Source: Streptomyces sp. WAC05374
GTDB lineage: Bacteria; Actinomycetota; Actinomycetes; Streptomycetales; Streptomycetaceae
NCBI RefSeq assembly: GCF_004353505.1
Contig: NZ_SMNQ01000003.1
Location: 186,001-250,000, forward strand
Reading direction: 5' to 3'
DNA: 64,000 nucleotides
Made by a program: the position numbers and the translations under genes. The notes beneath the pieces were generated by a model. The model did not search any database, was not told where the DNA came from, and worked only from the letters and a program-made list of their open reading frames with translations. This document shows positions 53,139 through 61,160 of this stretch, piece by piece. Within the stretch, counting starts at the first letter, position 1. Every line of letters begins with the position of its first letter.

Positions 53139-54088
53139 CGCGGGCTCCCTTGCTCGCTCAGCTCTCGGTCGAGGGGTACGTCGGCGGTCACCGTGACCGC
53201 CGAGGGGTCCAGGTCGGACGGTGTCGGCATCACGCTGCCCGGCAGCCGCACGGCCGCCGCGCCGTGCGCCACCGCCGCCGCGAGCGCCTCCGGCCCTTCG
53301 CCGCCCGCGGCGAGGAAGCCCGCCAGGGAGGCGTCGCCCGCACCGACGTTGCTGCGTACGGCGTCGACGGCGGCGTACCCGTAGAAGGCGCCGGCGTCGG
53401 AGACGAGCAGTTGTCCGTCGGCGCCGAGGCTGGCCAGCACGGCACCGGCGCCCGCCTCGCGCAGCTCCTCCGCCGCCTTGGCGGCGTCGCCCACCGTGGC
53501 CAGGGGGCGGCCGACCGCTTCGGCGAGCTCCTCGGCGTTGGGCTTGATCACGTCGGGGCGGGCGCGCAGCGCGGCCAGCAGCGAGGGGCCGGAGGTGTCC
53601 AGGGCGATGCGGGAGCCGTAGCCGTGTGCGCGGGTGACGAGGTCGGCGTACCACTCCGGGCCGAGGCCGGGCGGCAGGCTGCCGCAGCAGGCGACCCAGT
53701 CGGCGGCGGGCGAGAACGCGCCGACCGCCGCGAGGATCGCCTCGGACTCGCCGGGGGTCAGCCGGGGCCCCGGGGCGTTGATCTTGGTGAGCGTGCCGTC
53801 CGGTTCGGCGACCGCGATGTTGGACCGGGTGTGGCCCTTCAGCGGGACGGGCGCGACCTCGATGCCCTCGTCGGCCAGCAGTTCGGCGACGAGCGCGCCG
53901 GGCGCGCCGCCCAGCGGCACGACGGCGACGGTGCGGCGCCCGGCGGCGGCCACGGCGCGGGAGACGTTGACGCCCTTGCCGCCCGGGTCCACGCGCTCGC
54001 CGGTGGCGCGCAGCACCTCGCCGCGCTCCAGGGCGGGGACTTCGTAGGTCCGGTCCAGGGACGGGTTGGGGGTGACGGTGAGGATCAT
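53135..54088 (-). CDS. fruK: 1-phosphofructokinase
   Basis: 317-residue PfkB-family kinase that converts fructose-1-phosphate to fructose-1,6-bisphosphate. It starts MILTVTPNPSLDRTYEV, has GGKGVNVSRA (about residues 38-47), the substrate region GSLPPGL near 136-142 and the ATP/catalytic NVGAGDASLAGFL near 249-261, with D255 as likely catalytic base. ATG at 54088 overlaps the fruR stop as ATGA, and its own stop overlaps fruA. Confidence 0.95.
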   Translation of the reverse strand: MILTVTPNPSLDRTYEVPALERGEVLRATGERVDPGGKGVNVSRAVAAAGRRTVAVVPLGGAPGALVAELLADEGIEVAPVPLKGHTRSNIAVAEPDGTLTKINAPGPRLTPGESEAILAAVGAFSPAADWVACCGSLPPGLGPEWYADLVTRAHGYGSRIALDTSGPSLLAALRARPDVIKPNAEELAEAVGRPLATVGDAAKAAEELREAGAGAVLASLGADGQLLVSDAGAFYGYAAVDAVRSNVGAGDASLAGFLAAGGEGPEALAAAVAHGAAAVRLPGSVMPTPSDLDPSAVTVTADVPLDRELSEQGSPR

Positions 54089-54846
54089 GCGCGTACGACG
54101 TCCGTTCCGGCCGCCTCGATGGCCGCCGCGTCTTCGGGTGCGAGCCCGGTGTCCGTGATGAGCAGGTCCACGTCGGTGAGGTCGCCGAAGCGGGCGAAGT
54201 GATCGGCGCCGTGCTTGGCCGAGTCGGCGAGCAGCACGACCCGGCGGGCGGCGGCGACCATGGCGCGCTTCACGGCGGCCTCGGCGAGGTCGGGGGTGGT
54301 GAGTCCGTGGGCGGCGGAGAACCCGTTCGCGCCGAGCAGGAGGACGTCGGCGCGGACCTGTCCGTACGCCTCCAGCGCCCATGCGTCGACCGCCGCGCGG
54401 GTACGGTGCCGGACGCGGCCGCCGACCAGGTGGAGGGCGATGCCGGGGTGGTCGGCCAGCCGGAAGGCGGCGGGCAGGGCGTGGGTGACGACCGTGAGGG
54501 TGCACTCCTGGGGCAGTCCGGCGGCCACCCGGGCCACGGTGGAGCCGGCGTCGAGGATGACGCTGCCGTCCTCGGGCAGTTCGGCGAGGGCGGCGCGCGC
54601 GATGCGGTCCTTCTCGTCCGCGGCGGTGGACTCGCGCTCGGCCAGGTCGGGTTCGAAGTCGAGCCGGCCGGCCGGGATGGCGCCGCCGTGCACCCGGCGG
54701 ACGAGCCCGGCGCGGTCCAGCGCCTTGAGGTCACGCCGGATCGTCTCGGCCGTCACCTGGAACTGCTCGGCGAGGGAGAGCACGTCGACCCGGCCGCCCT
54801 CGCGGGCGAGGCGCAGGATCAGTTGGTGGCGCTCCGGTGCGTACAT
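54085..54846 (-). CDS. fruR: DeoR-family regulator of the fructose operon
   Basis: 253-residue repressor. The N-terminal DeoR helix-turn-helix is YAPERHQLIL...DVLSLAEQFQVTAETIRRDLKALDRAGLVRRVHGGAI (about residues 2-57). The C-terminal sugar-phosphate sensor has ILDAGSTVARVA, GGRVRHRT and VVLLADSAKHG, the last with the conserved D/K. Fructose-1-phosphate is the expected inducer. It is first in fruR-fruK-fruA, all joined by four-base overlaps, so it controls its own operon. Confidence 0.93.
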   Translation of the reverse strand: MYAPERHQLILRLAREGGRVDVLSLAEQFQVTAETIRRDLKALDRAGLVRRVHGGAIPAGRLDFEPDLAERESTAADEKDRIARAALAELPEDGSVILDAGSTVARVAAGLPQECTLTVVTHALPAAFRLADHPGIALHLVGGRVRHRTRAAVDAWALEAYGQVRADVLLLGANGFSAAHGLTTPDLAEAAVKRAMVAAARRVVLLADSAKHGADHFARFGDLTDVDLLITDTGLAPEDAAAIEAAGTDVVRA

Positions 54847-54891
54847 GTGGATTTACGTCCGATCGATGCCCGACTTTGTGGTTTCACCAGC

Positions 54892-54919
54892 AGCGTACGT
54901 CCGCTTTTCGGCGAAGTAA
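54892..54919 (-). promoter_or_regulatory. Putative fruRKA promoter
   Basis: TTACTT and TACGCT hexamers on the minus strand are separated by 16 bp, 46 bp before the fruR start. The elements are partial matches to consensus. Confidence 0.4.
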
Positions 54920-54939
54920 ACACATCCGGGCAAACGGAA

Positions 54940-54981
54940 GGCCCGACTCCAGGGATCGCCCACCGATCCCGGAGCCGGGCC
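54940..54981 (-). terminator. Terminator of the MFS gene
   Basis: A near-perfect 18-bp stem (54940-54958 with 54964-54981) lies past the MFS stop and shields the fruR promoter. Confidence 0.75.
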
Positions 54982-55001
54982 GCACGCCCTCCGTCAGGCC
55001 G

Positions 55002-55044
55002 CGCCTCAGCGCGTGAGCACCGTTCGGCGCCTCAGCGCGTGAGC
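55002..55044. repeat. Direct repeat at the MFS stop codon
   Basis: The 17-bp sequence CGCCTCAGCGCGTGAGC occurs at 55002-55018 and 55028-55044. The second copy contains the MFS stop codon; the first lies beyond it, so the last codons and stop have been duplicated. Confidence 0.75.
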
Positions 55045-56720
55045 GCCGGGTCCGACGCCTTGGAAGACGCCTGCGAAGGCACCTCGGAAGACGTCTCGGA
55101 GGACGTCTCGGAAGACGTCTCGGAAGACGTCTCGGAAGACGTCTCGGAAGACGTCTCGGAAGACGTCTCGGAAGACACCTCGGCAGGCATCCCCGCAGGC
55201 ACGGCCTCGCCCGGCGCCTCCGCCGACGCCCCGCCGGCCGCGCCGGCACCCTCCAGGTGCTGCTTGGGGCGCCCCGGCAGCGCGAACATCACGGCGAAGA
55301 TGACCGCGAGCACCGCCACGACCCACCACAGCGCTCCCTGGAACGCCTCCGCGAAGGCGGAGCCGACCTCGGCGGGCGCGAGGCGCTCCTCGTCGATCGC
55401 CCCGAAGAAGACGACCGAGACCAGGCCGAGGCCCAGCGCGGTGCCCATCTGCCCCGTCGTGTTGATCAGCCCGGACGCCGAACCGGCGTGCTCGCGCGGT
55501 ACGTCCGAGAGCACCGCGTCCGTCAGCGGCGCCACGATCAGGCCCATGCCGAGGCCCATCACGATCAGCGGCGCGGCCATCTGCCAGGGCGCGATCCCGG
55601 TCCCGTACCGCCCGGCCTCCCAGATGTAGAACAGCACCCCGGCGGCCATGGTCAGCGCACCGGCCTGGAGCACCTTCCGCCCGAAGCGCGGCACCAGCTT
55701 CTGCACGGACACCCCGGCCGCGACGGACACGGCGAGCGAGAACGGCACACCGGTCAGACCGGCCTTCAGCGGGCTCCAGCCCAGCCCGATCTGCATGTAC
55801 AGCGTCCAGACCAGGAAGAAGACGCCCATGACGACGCCGAAGGTGAGCTGGACCGCGATGCCGGCCGCGAAGCTCTTGACCCGGAACAGCGACAGCTCGA
55901 CCAGCGGGGAGCCGTCCTTGCGCGCCTTGTGCCTCTCGTACGCCACGAAGGCGGCGAACACCAGCAGGCTTCCCGCCATGCAGAGGTGGCCCCACAGCGG
56001 CCAGCCCAGCTCACGCCCGCGCGTCAGCGGGTAGATCAGCATGAGCAGCGCGAGTGTGACCAGCGCGACGCCGACCAGGTCCAGCCGCAGCGCCCTCTCG
56101 GCACGCGACTCGGTGATGAACTTCCGGCCCAGGATCAGCCCGGCGATGCCGACCGGCAGGTTGATCAGGAAGATCGGCCGCCACTCCAGCCCGAACAGGT
56201 TCCACTGGGTCAGCAGCGCGCCCAGCAGCGGCCCCGACACGGCCCCCAGCCCCACGACCGCACCGAACATCCCGAAGACCTTCCCGCGCTCGTGCGGCGG
56301 GAACGTGACATGGACGATCGCCAGCACCTGCGGCACCATCATCGCGGCCATCGCGCCCTGCAGCAGCCGGGAGGCGACCAGCATTTCGGGGCTCGCGGCG
56401 AAACCGCACAGGGCCGAGGCCACGGTGAAGCCGGCCATGCCGACGAGGAAGAGCCGCTTGCGGCCGTAGATGTCGCCCAGGCGGCCGCCGGTGATCAGAC
56501 CGGCCGCGAACGCCAGCGCGTAGCCGGCGGTGATCCACTGGATCGCGCCGAACGACGCCGACAGGTCCCGCTCGATGCTCGGGATCGCGATGTTGACGAT
56601 GGTGACGTCGACGAGGTCCATGAAGGCGGCCGTCATGACGATGGCGAGGGCCAGCCATCGCCGCCGGTCGGCCGCTGGTGCGGTGGTGGGCACGGTGGGA
56701 GTAGGGGTGGAGGAGGTCAT
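55032..56720 (-). CDS. DHA2-type MFS drug transporter with SSET-repeat tail
   Basis: 562-residue proton-driven exporter with about fourteen hydrophobic helices. Motif A is GGRLGDIYGRKRLFLVG (about residues 78-94), VTIVNIAIPSIERDL near 41-55 is motif D1-like, and the motif C-type GAVSGPLLGALLTQ is near 151-165. After the last helix the cytosolic tail runs AGGASAEAPGEAVPAGMPAEV and then seven SSET units encoded by a 12-bp tandem repeat. ATG at 56720 is given; an ATG seven codons upstream is also open. It is divergent from a WYL regulator. Confidence 0.9.
   Translation of the reverse strand: MTSSTPTPTVPTTAPAADRRRWLALAIVMTAAFMDLVDVTIVNIAIPSIERDLSASFGAIQWITAGYALAFAAGLITGGRLGDIYGRKRLFLVGMAGFTVASALCGFAASPEMLVASRLLQGAMAAMMVPQVLAIVHVTFPPHERGKVFGMFGAVVGLGAVSGPLLGALLTQWNLFGLEWRPIFLINLPVGIAGLILGRKFITESRAERALRLDLVGVALVTLALLMLIYPLTRGRELGWPLWGHLCMAGSLLVFAAFVAYERHKARKDGSPLVELSLFRVKSFAAGIAVQLTFGVVMGVFFLVWTLYMQIGLGWSPLKAGLTGVPFSLAVSVAAGVSVQKLVPRFGRKVLQAGALTMAAGVLFYIWEAGRYGTGIAPWQMAAPLIVMGLGMGLIVAPLTDAVLSDVPREHAGSASGLINTTGQMGTALGLGLVSVVFFGAIDEERLAPAEVGSAFAEAFQGALWWVVAVLAVIFAVMFALPGRPKQHLEGAGAAGGASAEAPGEAVPAGMPAEVSSETSSETSSETSSETSSETSSETSSETSSEVPSQASSKASDPALTR
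55090..55173 (-). repeat. 12-bp tandem repeat encoding SSET
   Basis: Seven consecutive 12-bp units (GACGTCTCGGAA on the plus strand; the first ends in G) with degenerate copies on either side, in frame in the MFS tail. Confidence 0.92.
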
Positions 56721-56783
56721 GCCGCACAGCTCATCAGGCATATAGGCCAGCTTGTGTCCTACTGGGCGAGCATCCTGGAGGGC

Positions 56784-57749
56784 ATGACGGACACTCCGGC
56801 ACGACTGTTGAATCTGCTGTCGCTGCTCCAGACGCCGCGCGAGTGGCCGGGCAGCGAGCTGGCCGAACGGCTCCGCGTCAGTCCCCGTACGATCCGCCGC
56901 GACATCGACCGGCTGCGCGACCTGGGGTACCCGGTCGAGGCCTCCCGGGGCGCGATCGGCGGGTACCGGCTGGTCGCGGGCGCCGCGATGCCGCCGCTGC
57001 TGCTGGACGACGAGGAGGCGGTCGCGATCGCCGTCGGGCTGCGCGCCGGGGCGGGGCACGCCATCGAGGGCGTGGAGGAGGCGGCCGTACGGGCGCTGGC
57101 CAAGCTGGAGCAGGTGCTGCCGTCGCGGCTGCGGCATCGGGTGGCCACCCTCCAGAACGCGACCATTCCGCTCACGCGCGGCGACGGGGCGACGGTCACG
57201 CCCGCGACCCTGACGACCCTCGCGGCCGCGGTCACCGCCCACGAGCGCCTGCGGTTCGGCTACCGCGCGGGGGACGGTACGCAGACGAAGCGGCAGGTGG
57301 AGCCGTACCGCCTGGTGTCGACGGGCCACCGCTGGTACCTGGTGGCGTACGACCTCACGCGCGAGGACTGGCGCACCTTCCGGGTCGACCGCGTCGCCGA
57401 CCCCTTCGCCACGGGCGCCCGTTTCACGCCGCGCGAACTGCCGCCGGGGGGCGCGGCGCGGCTGCTGTCGCACTCCACGTCCGGGAGGCAGGCGGAACTG
57501 GACGTGGACGTCACCTTCGAGGCTCCGGCGGAGTTCGTCACCGCCCGCCTGCCCGCGCACCTCGTGCCGTCGCCCACGGGCCCGGACACCTGCCGGCTGA
57601 GCGCCCGGTCGGCGGACTCGGTGGAGTGGCTGGCGCTGCGGCTGGCGCTGGTGGACTGCGAGTTCACCGTCCATGGCCCGGACGCACTGGCGTCGTACGT
57701 GTCCGCCCTGGCCGCCCGCCTGACACGCGCGGCGCCGGCCCAGGGGTGA
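56784..57749 (+). CDS. WYL-domain HTH transcriptional regulator (YafY-like)
   Basis: 321-residue regulator. The N-terminal HTH_11 winged helix is ARLLNLLSLLQTPREWPGSELAERLRVSPRTIRRDIDRLRDLGYPV (about residues 6-51). The WYL ligand-binding domain follows (about 140-215) with FGYRAGDG, VEPYRLVSTGHRWYLVAYD and WRTFRVDRV. A WCX-like C-terminal domain ends the protein. ATG at 56784 has GGAGGG upstream. It is divergent from the MFS exporter across 63 bp and is its probable regulator. Confidence 0.92.
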   Translation: MTDTPARLLNLLSLLQTPREWPGSELAERLRVSPRTIRRDIDRLRDLGYPVEASRGAIGGYRLVAGAAMPPLLLDDEEAVAIAVGLRAGAGHAIEGVEEAAVRALAKLEQVLPSRLRHRVATLQNATIPLTRGDGATVTPATLTTLAAAVTAHERLRFGYRAGDGTQTKRQVEPYRLVSTGHRWYLVAYDLTREDWRTFRVDRVADPFATGARFTPRELPPGGAARLLSHSTSGRQAELDVDVTFEAPAEFVTARLPAHLVPSPTGPDTCRLSARSADSVEWLALRLALVDCEFTVHGPDALASYVSALAARLTRAAPAQG

Positions 57750-57895
57750 GGCGCGGCCGGGCGCGCATGGCCCGCCGCGGCAGGAGGCCCGGAAGCCGGG
57801 CGCCCCGAACCGGGGCGGGGCACGGCGGGAAACCTAAGCGGCTGTGCACCGCCCGACGCCGTGCACCGCCCGGGGCCGGGCGGCCCCGGCGCGGA

Positions 57896-58909
57896 TCAGG
57901 CCGCCGCGTCGAAGCCCGTGTCGCGGGCCATGCGCTTCAGCTCCAGCAGCGCGTGCTTCTCGATCTGGCGGATGCGCTCGCGCGTCAGGCCGTGCTCCTT
58001 GCCGACCTCCGTCAGCGTCCGCTCGCGGCCGTCCTCGATGCCGTACCGCATGCGGATGATCGACGCCGTGCGGTTGTCCAGCTTGCCGATCAGGTCGTCC
58101 AGTTCCTCGCTGCGCAGCAGCGTCAGCACCGACTGCTCGGGCGACACGGCCGAGGTGTCCTCCAGGAGGTCGCCGAACTGGGTCTCGCCCGCGTCGTCCA
58201 CCGACATGTTCAGCGAGACCGGGTCGCGCGCCCAGTCCAGGACGTCGATGACCCGGTCCGCGTTGGAGCCGAGCTCGGCGGCGACCTCGGCGGGCTCCGG
58301 GTCGCGGCCGTGCTCGCGGTTGAACTCCCGCTGCACGCGCCGGATGCGGCCCAGCTCCTCCACCAGGTGCACGGGGAGGCGGATGGTGCGCGACTGGTCG
58401 GCGATCGACCGCGTGATGGCCTGCCGGATCCACCAGGTCGCGTACGTGGAGAACTTGAAGCCCTTGGTGTAGTCGAACTTCTCCACCGCCCGTACCAGGC
58501 CCGCGTTGCCCTCCTGGATCAGGTCGAGCAGGGGCAGCCCGCTGCGCGGGTATCGCCGGGCCACCGCGACGACCAGCCGGAGGTTCGACCGGATGAAGAC
58601 GTCCTTGGCACGCTCGCCCTCGGCGACCAGGCGCTCCAGCTCCTCGGGGGACGCGCCCGCGGCGGCGCCGCCCTTCTCGGGCTCGGTCTCGCCGTCCAGG
58701 ATCTGCTGGGCGTACACACCCGCCTCGATGGTCTGGGACAGCTCGACCTCCTTGGCGGCGTCGAGCAGGGGCGTGCGCGCGATCTCGTCGAGGTACATGC
58801 CGACCAGGTCGCGGTCGGCGATCTCCCCGCCCACGGCGCGAACGCTGCTTGCCCGGTCGGTGGTCCCACCGGAGGCGGACTGACGACGGGCGACGGCACG
58901 GGTTGCCAT
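57896..58909 (-). CDS. hrdD: RpoD-like group 2 sigma factor HrdD
   Basis: 337-residue sigma-70 factor lacking region 1.1. Region 1.2 is DLVGMYLDEIARTPLL (about residues 34-49); region 2 has NLRLVVAVARRYPRSGLPLLDLIQEGNAGLVRAVEKFDY and the -10 recognition KGFKFSTYATWWIRQAI (about 107-165); region 3 has REFNREHGRDPEPAEVA; region 4.2 is TLTEVGKEHGLTRERIRQIEKHALLELK (about 299-326). Length and gene neighbourhood (fru genes nearby) match HrdD of S. coelicolor. GGGA precedes ATG at 58909. A SigR-type promoter lies upstream. Confidence 0.92.
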   Translation of the reverse strand: MATRAVARRQSASGGTTDRASSVRAVGGEIADRDLVGMYLDEIARTPLLDAAKEVELSQTIEAGVYAQQILDGETEPEKGGAAAGASPEELERLVAEGERAKDVFIRSNLRLVVAVARRYPRSGLPLLDLIQEGNAGLVRAVEKFDYTKGFKFSTYATWWIRQAITRSIADQSRTIRLPVHLVEELGRIRRVQREFNREHGRDPEPAEVAAELGSNADRVIDVLDWARDPVSLNMSVDDAGETQFGDLLEDTSAVSPEQSVLTLLRSEELDDLIGKLDNRTASIIRMRYGIEDGRERTLTEVGKEHGLTRERIRQIEKHALLELKRMARDTGFDAAA

Positions 58910-58970
58910 GCGAGCTCCCTTGCTGAGTAGGTCGCGACACCCTCCCGGGTGCCCTGCATCCGACGGAAAC

Positions 58971-58997
58971 AACGACTGGAATCCGGACAGAATTCCC
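58971..58997 (-). promoter_or_regulatory. SigR-type promoter of hrdD
   Basis: On the minus strand GGGAAT is followed by 18 bases and GTT, exactly the SigR consensus (GGGAAT-N18-GTT), ending 62 bp before the hrdD start. It predicts induction by disulfide stress. Confidence 0.75.
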
Positions 58998-59058
58998 ATG
59001 AGGCCCGTCGATTTGCGCGATCTTGCAGTACCCTGTCCCGCCCCGGAGGGAGGGCCGA

Positions 59059-59625
59059 ATGCCACAGGACGACGCAGAGGTGCAGGTCAGGCCGGGCGTG
59101 GAGGGTGACCTCGGGGCGCTCACCGACATCTACAACCACTACGTCCGTGAGACGGCGATCACATTCGACACCACCCCGTTCGCCCCCGAGGAGCGCCGCC
59201 CCTGGCTGCTCTCCCACCCTGAAGACGGCCCCCACCGCCTGCTGGTTGCGCACGGCCCCGGAAGCGGCGGAAGGGGCGCGCGGGGCGGAGGGGACGGAAG
59301 CGGCGCGCGGGGCGGAGGGGTCCTGGGCTACGCCACGTCCAGCGCCTTCCGGCCGAAGGCCGCGTACGCGACCTCGGTGGAGGTGACCGTCTACCTCGCC
59401 CCGGACGCGGGCGGGCGGGGCATCGGGACGCTGCTCTACGAGCGGCTCTTCGAGGCCCTGGCGAAGGAGGACGTGCACCGGGCGTACGCCGGGATCGCGC
59501 TGCCCAACGAGGCGTCGGTGCGCCTGCACGCCCGCTTCGGCTTCCGGCACACCGGCACGTTCGCGGAGGTGGGGCGGAAGTTCGGGCGGTACTGGGACGT
59601 GGCCTGGTACGAGAAGGACCTCTAG
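59059..59625 (+). CDS. GNAT acetyltransferase, phosphinothricin acetyltransferase-like
   Basis: 188-residue acetyltransferase of the Pat/Bar/MddA type, which acetylates phosphinothricin, methionine sulfoximine or methionine sulfone. VRPGVEGDLGALTDIYNHYVRETAITFDTTPFAPEERRPWL (about residues 8-48) is typical; the acetyl-CoA motif is YLAPDAGGRGIGTLLYERLF (about 113-132), followed by NEASVRLHARFGFRHTGTFAEVGRKFGRYWDVAWYEKDL. A Gly/Arg-rich insert of about 20 residues (near 67-88) interrupts the fold between strands. GGAGGG precedes ATG at 59059. It overlaps the convergent dioxygenase gene by four bases. Confidence 0.88.
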   Translation: MPQDDAEVQVRPGVEGDLGALTDIYNHYVRETAITFDTTPFAPEERRPWLLSHPEDGPHRLLVAHGPGSGGRGARGGGDGSGARGGGVLGYATSSAFRPKAAYATSVEVTVYLAPDAGGRGIGTLLYERLFEALAKEDVHRAYAGIALPNEASVRLHARFGFRHTGTFAEVGRKFGRYWDVAWYEKDL

Positions 59626-60428
59626 AGCCCCTGCCCGAACTGCACGGACCGCTTCGCCAGGCCCATCCAGAACCCGTCGATGACGCTGCGCCCGCCGTCC
59701 AGGTCGCCCGCGGCGTCGGCGGCGCCCAGCGTGACGAACAGGGGCGCGAAGTGCTCGGTACGGGGATGGGCGAGCGCGCCGGCCGGTGAGGCGTGCGCGA
59801 AGTCCAGCAGCGCGTCCACGTCCCGGGCCTCCAGGGCCCGCCGCCCCCAGTCGTCGAACTCGGCCGACCAGCCGGGGACGCCCTGGTGCCGCAGGGCCGC
59901 CAGGTTGTGGGTGAAGAACCCGCTGCCCACGATCAGCACGCCCTCGTCGCGCAGCGGTGCCAGCCTACGCCCGATGTCCATGAGCCGGGCCGGGTCGAGC
60001 GTGGGCAGGGACATCTGGAGGACCGGCACGTCCGCGTCCGGGTACATCTCGACCAGCGGGACGTACGCCCCGTGGTCCAGCCCCCGGTCGGGCAGGTCCT
60101 GCACGGGGGTTCCGGGACCGCGCAGCAGTTGGCGCACGGATTCGGCCAGCGCGGGCGCGCCGGGGGCGGCGTACCGGACGCGGTAGTAGTGCTCCGGGAA
60201 GCCCCAGAAGTCGTACACCAGCGGTACGGGCTCGGTGGCGCCGAGCGCCAGCGGAGCCTCCTCCCAGTGGGCGGAGACCATCAGGATCGCGGCGGGCCGG
60301 GGCAGCCCGGCGGCCCAGGCGGCGAGCTGGCCGGGCCACACGGGGTCGTCGGCGAGCGGCGGCGCGCCGTGGGAGAGGTACAGGGCGGGCATCCGCCCGG
60401 CGGGCGCGGGCTCCACGGAGGCGGTCAT
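59622..60428 (-). CDS. DODA-type class III extradiol dioxygenase
   Basis: 268-residue protein of the LigB/DODA (YgiD) family, non-haem metal enzymes that open aromatic rings such as DOPA. Metal ligands are suggested by LSHGAPPLADD (His near residue 20), SAHWEE near 52-57, DHGAYVPL near 118-125 and FFTHNL near 170-175, all typical of the family. It is divergent from a MarR regulator with two related dyad sites between, so aromatic induction is likely. Confidence 0.9.
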   Translation of the reverse strand: MTASVEPAPAGRMPALYLSHGAPPLADDPVWPGQLAAWAAGLPRPAAILMVSAHWEEAPLALGATEPVPLVYDFWGFPEHYYRVRYAAPGAPALAESVRQLLRGPGTPVQDLPDRGLDHGAYVPLVEMYPDADVPVLQMSLPTLDPARLMDIGRRLAPLRDEGVLIVGSGFFTHNLAALRHQGVPGWSAEFDDWGRRALEARDVDALLDFAHASPAGALAHPRTEHFAPLFVTLGAADAAGDLDGGRSVIDGFWMGLAKRSVQFGQGL

Positions 60429-60465
60429 GACGGTGACTCCTGACGTACTCTTCCATCCTACTTAC

Positions 60466-60477
60466 TTGAAACTTCAA
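60466..60477. promoter_or_regulatory. MarR operator-like site 1
   Basis: TTGAA-AC-TTCAA, a perfect dyad 38 bp before the dioxygenase start, in the divergent gap with marR. Confidence 0.6.
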
Positions 60478-60506
60478 TCAAGCTCGATGGCGAGCTTACC
60501 GACCAT

Positions 60507-60524
60507 TTGTTCAAGTTTCAAGAA
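60507..60524. promoter_or_regulatory. MarR operator-like site 2
   Basis: On the minus strand CTTGAAACTTGAA, 12 of 13 bases identical to site 1 extended (CTTGAAACTTCAA), 18 bp before the marR start. Confidence 0.6.
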
Positions 60525-60541
60525 GCCTTACAGTGGGATAC

Positions 60542-61054
60542 ATGGACACGGCAACGAACGGCGGGAGCGGGGAGCCGCGCTGGCTCAGCGACGACGAGCA
60601 GCGCGTGTGGCGCGCGTACCTGCACGCGACCACGCTCCTGGAGGACCACCTCGACCGCCAGCTCCAGCGCGACGCCGGAATGCCGCACATCTACTACGGG
60701 CTGCTCGTCCAGCTCTCGCAGGCCCCGCGCCGCCGGATGCGGATGACCGAGCTGGCCAAGGACGCCAAGATCACCCGGTCCAGGCTGTCGCACGCCGTGG
60801 CACGGCTGGAGAGGAACGGCTGGGTACGCCGCGAGGACTGCCCCTCCGACAAGCGCGGCCAGAACGCCTACCTGACGGACGAGGGGTACGAGGTGCTCAG
60901 GCGCAGCGCCCCCGGCCATGTCACCGCCGTCCGCCAGGCGATCTTCGACCGGCTCAGCCCGGAGCAGATCGACCAGCTCGGCGAGATCATGAAGGTCATG
61001 GCCGAGGGCCTCCAGCCGTCCGGCCGGGACGCCGACCTGCCCTGGCTGCGCTAG
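60542..61054 (+). CDS. MarR-family transcriptional regulator
   Basis: 170-residue winged-helix regulator. The DNA-binding region is RRMRMTELAKDAKITRSRLSHAVARLERNGWVRREDCPSDKRGQNAYLTDEGYEVL (about residues 64-119), with the D-R-G wing typical of MarR. Flanking helices form the dimer. ATG at 60542 is chosen; a GTG three codons upstream is open. It is divergent from the dioxygenase gene with TTGAAACTT(C/G)AA sites next to both starts, suggesting autoregulation and control of the enzyme. Confidence 0.92.
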   Translation: MDTATNGGSGEPRWLSDDEQRVWRAYLHATTLLEDHLDRQLQRDAGMPHIYYGLLVQLSQAPRRRMRMTELAKDAKITRSRLSHAVARLERNGWVRREDCPSDKRGQNAYLTDEGYEVLRRSAPGHVTAVRQAIFDRLSPEQIDQLGEIMKVMAEGLQPSGRDADLPWLR

Positions 61055-61160
61055 GGAGTGTCCGCGGGGGCGCCGCGGGCCAGGCGAGACTTTGCGGACA
61101 CGACCCAGGGAGCGGCACGCCCCCGGACGGCACGCCGGCGACGGACACGGACCCGCCGCG

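Noticed and set aside
57750..57895. Small gene between the WYL regulator and hrdD
   Set aside because: The frames there are short and GC-biased; the stretch holds only short hairpins (for example 57801-57817) between convergent genes.
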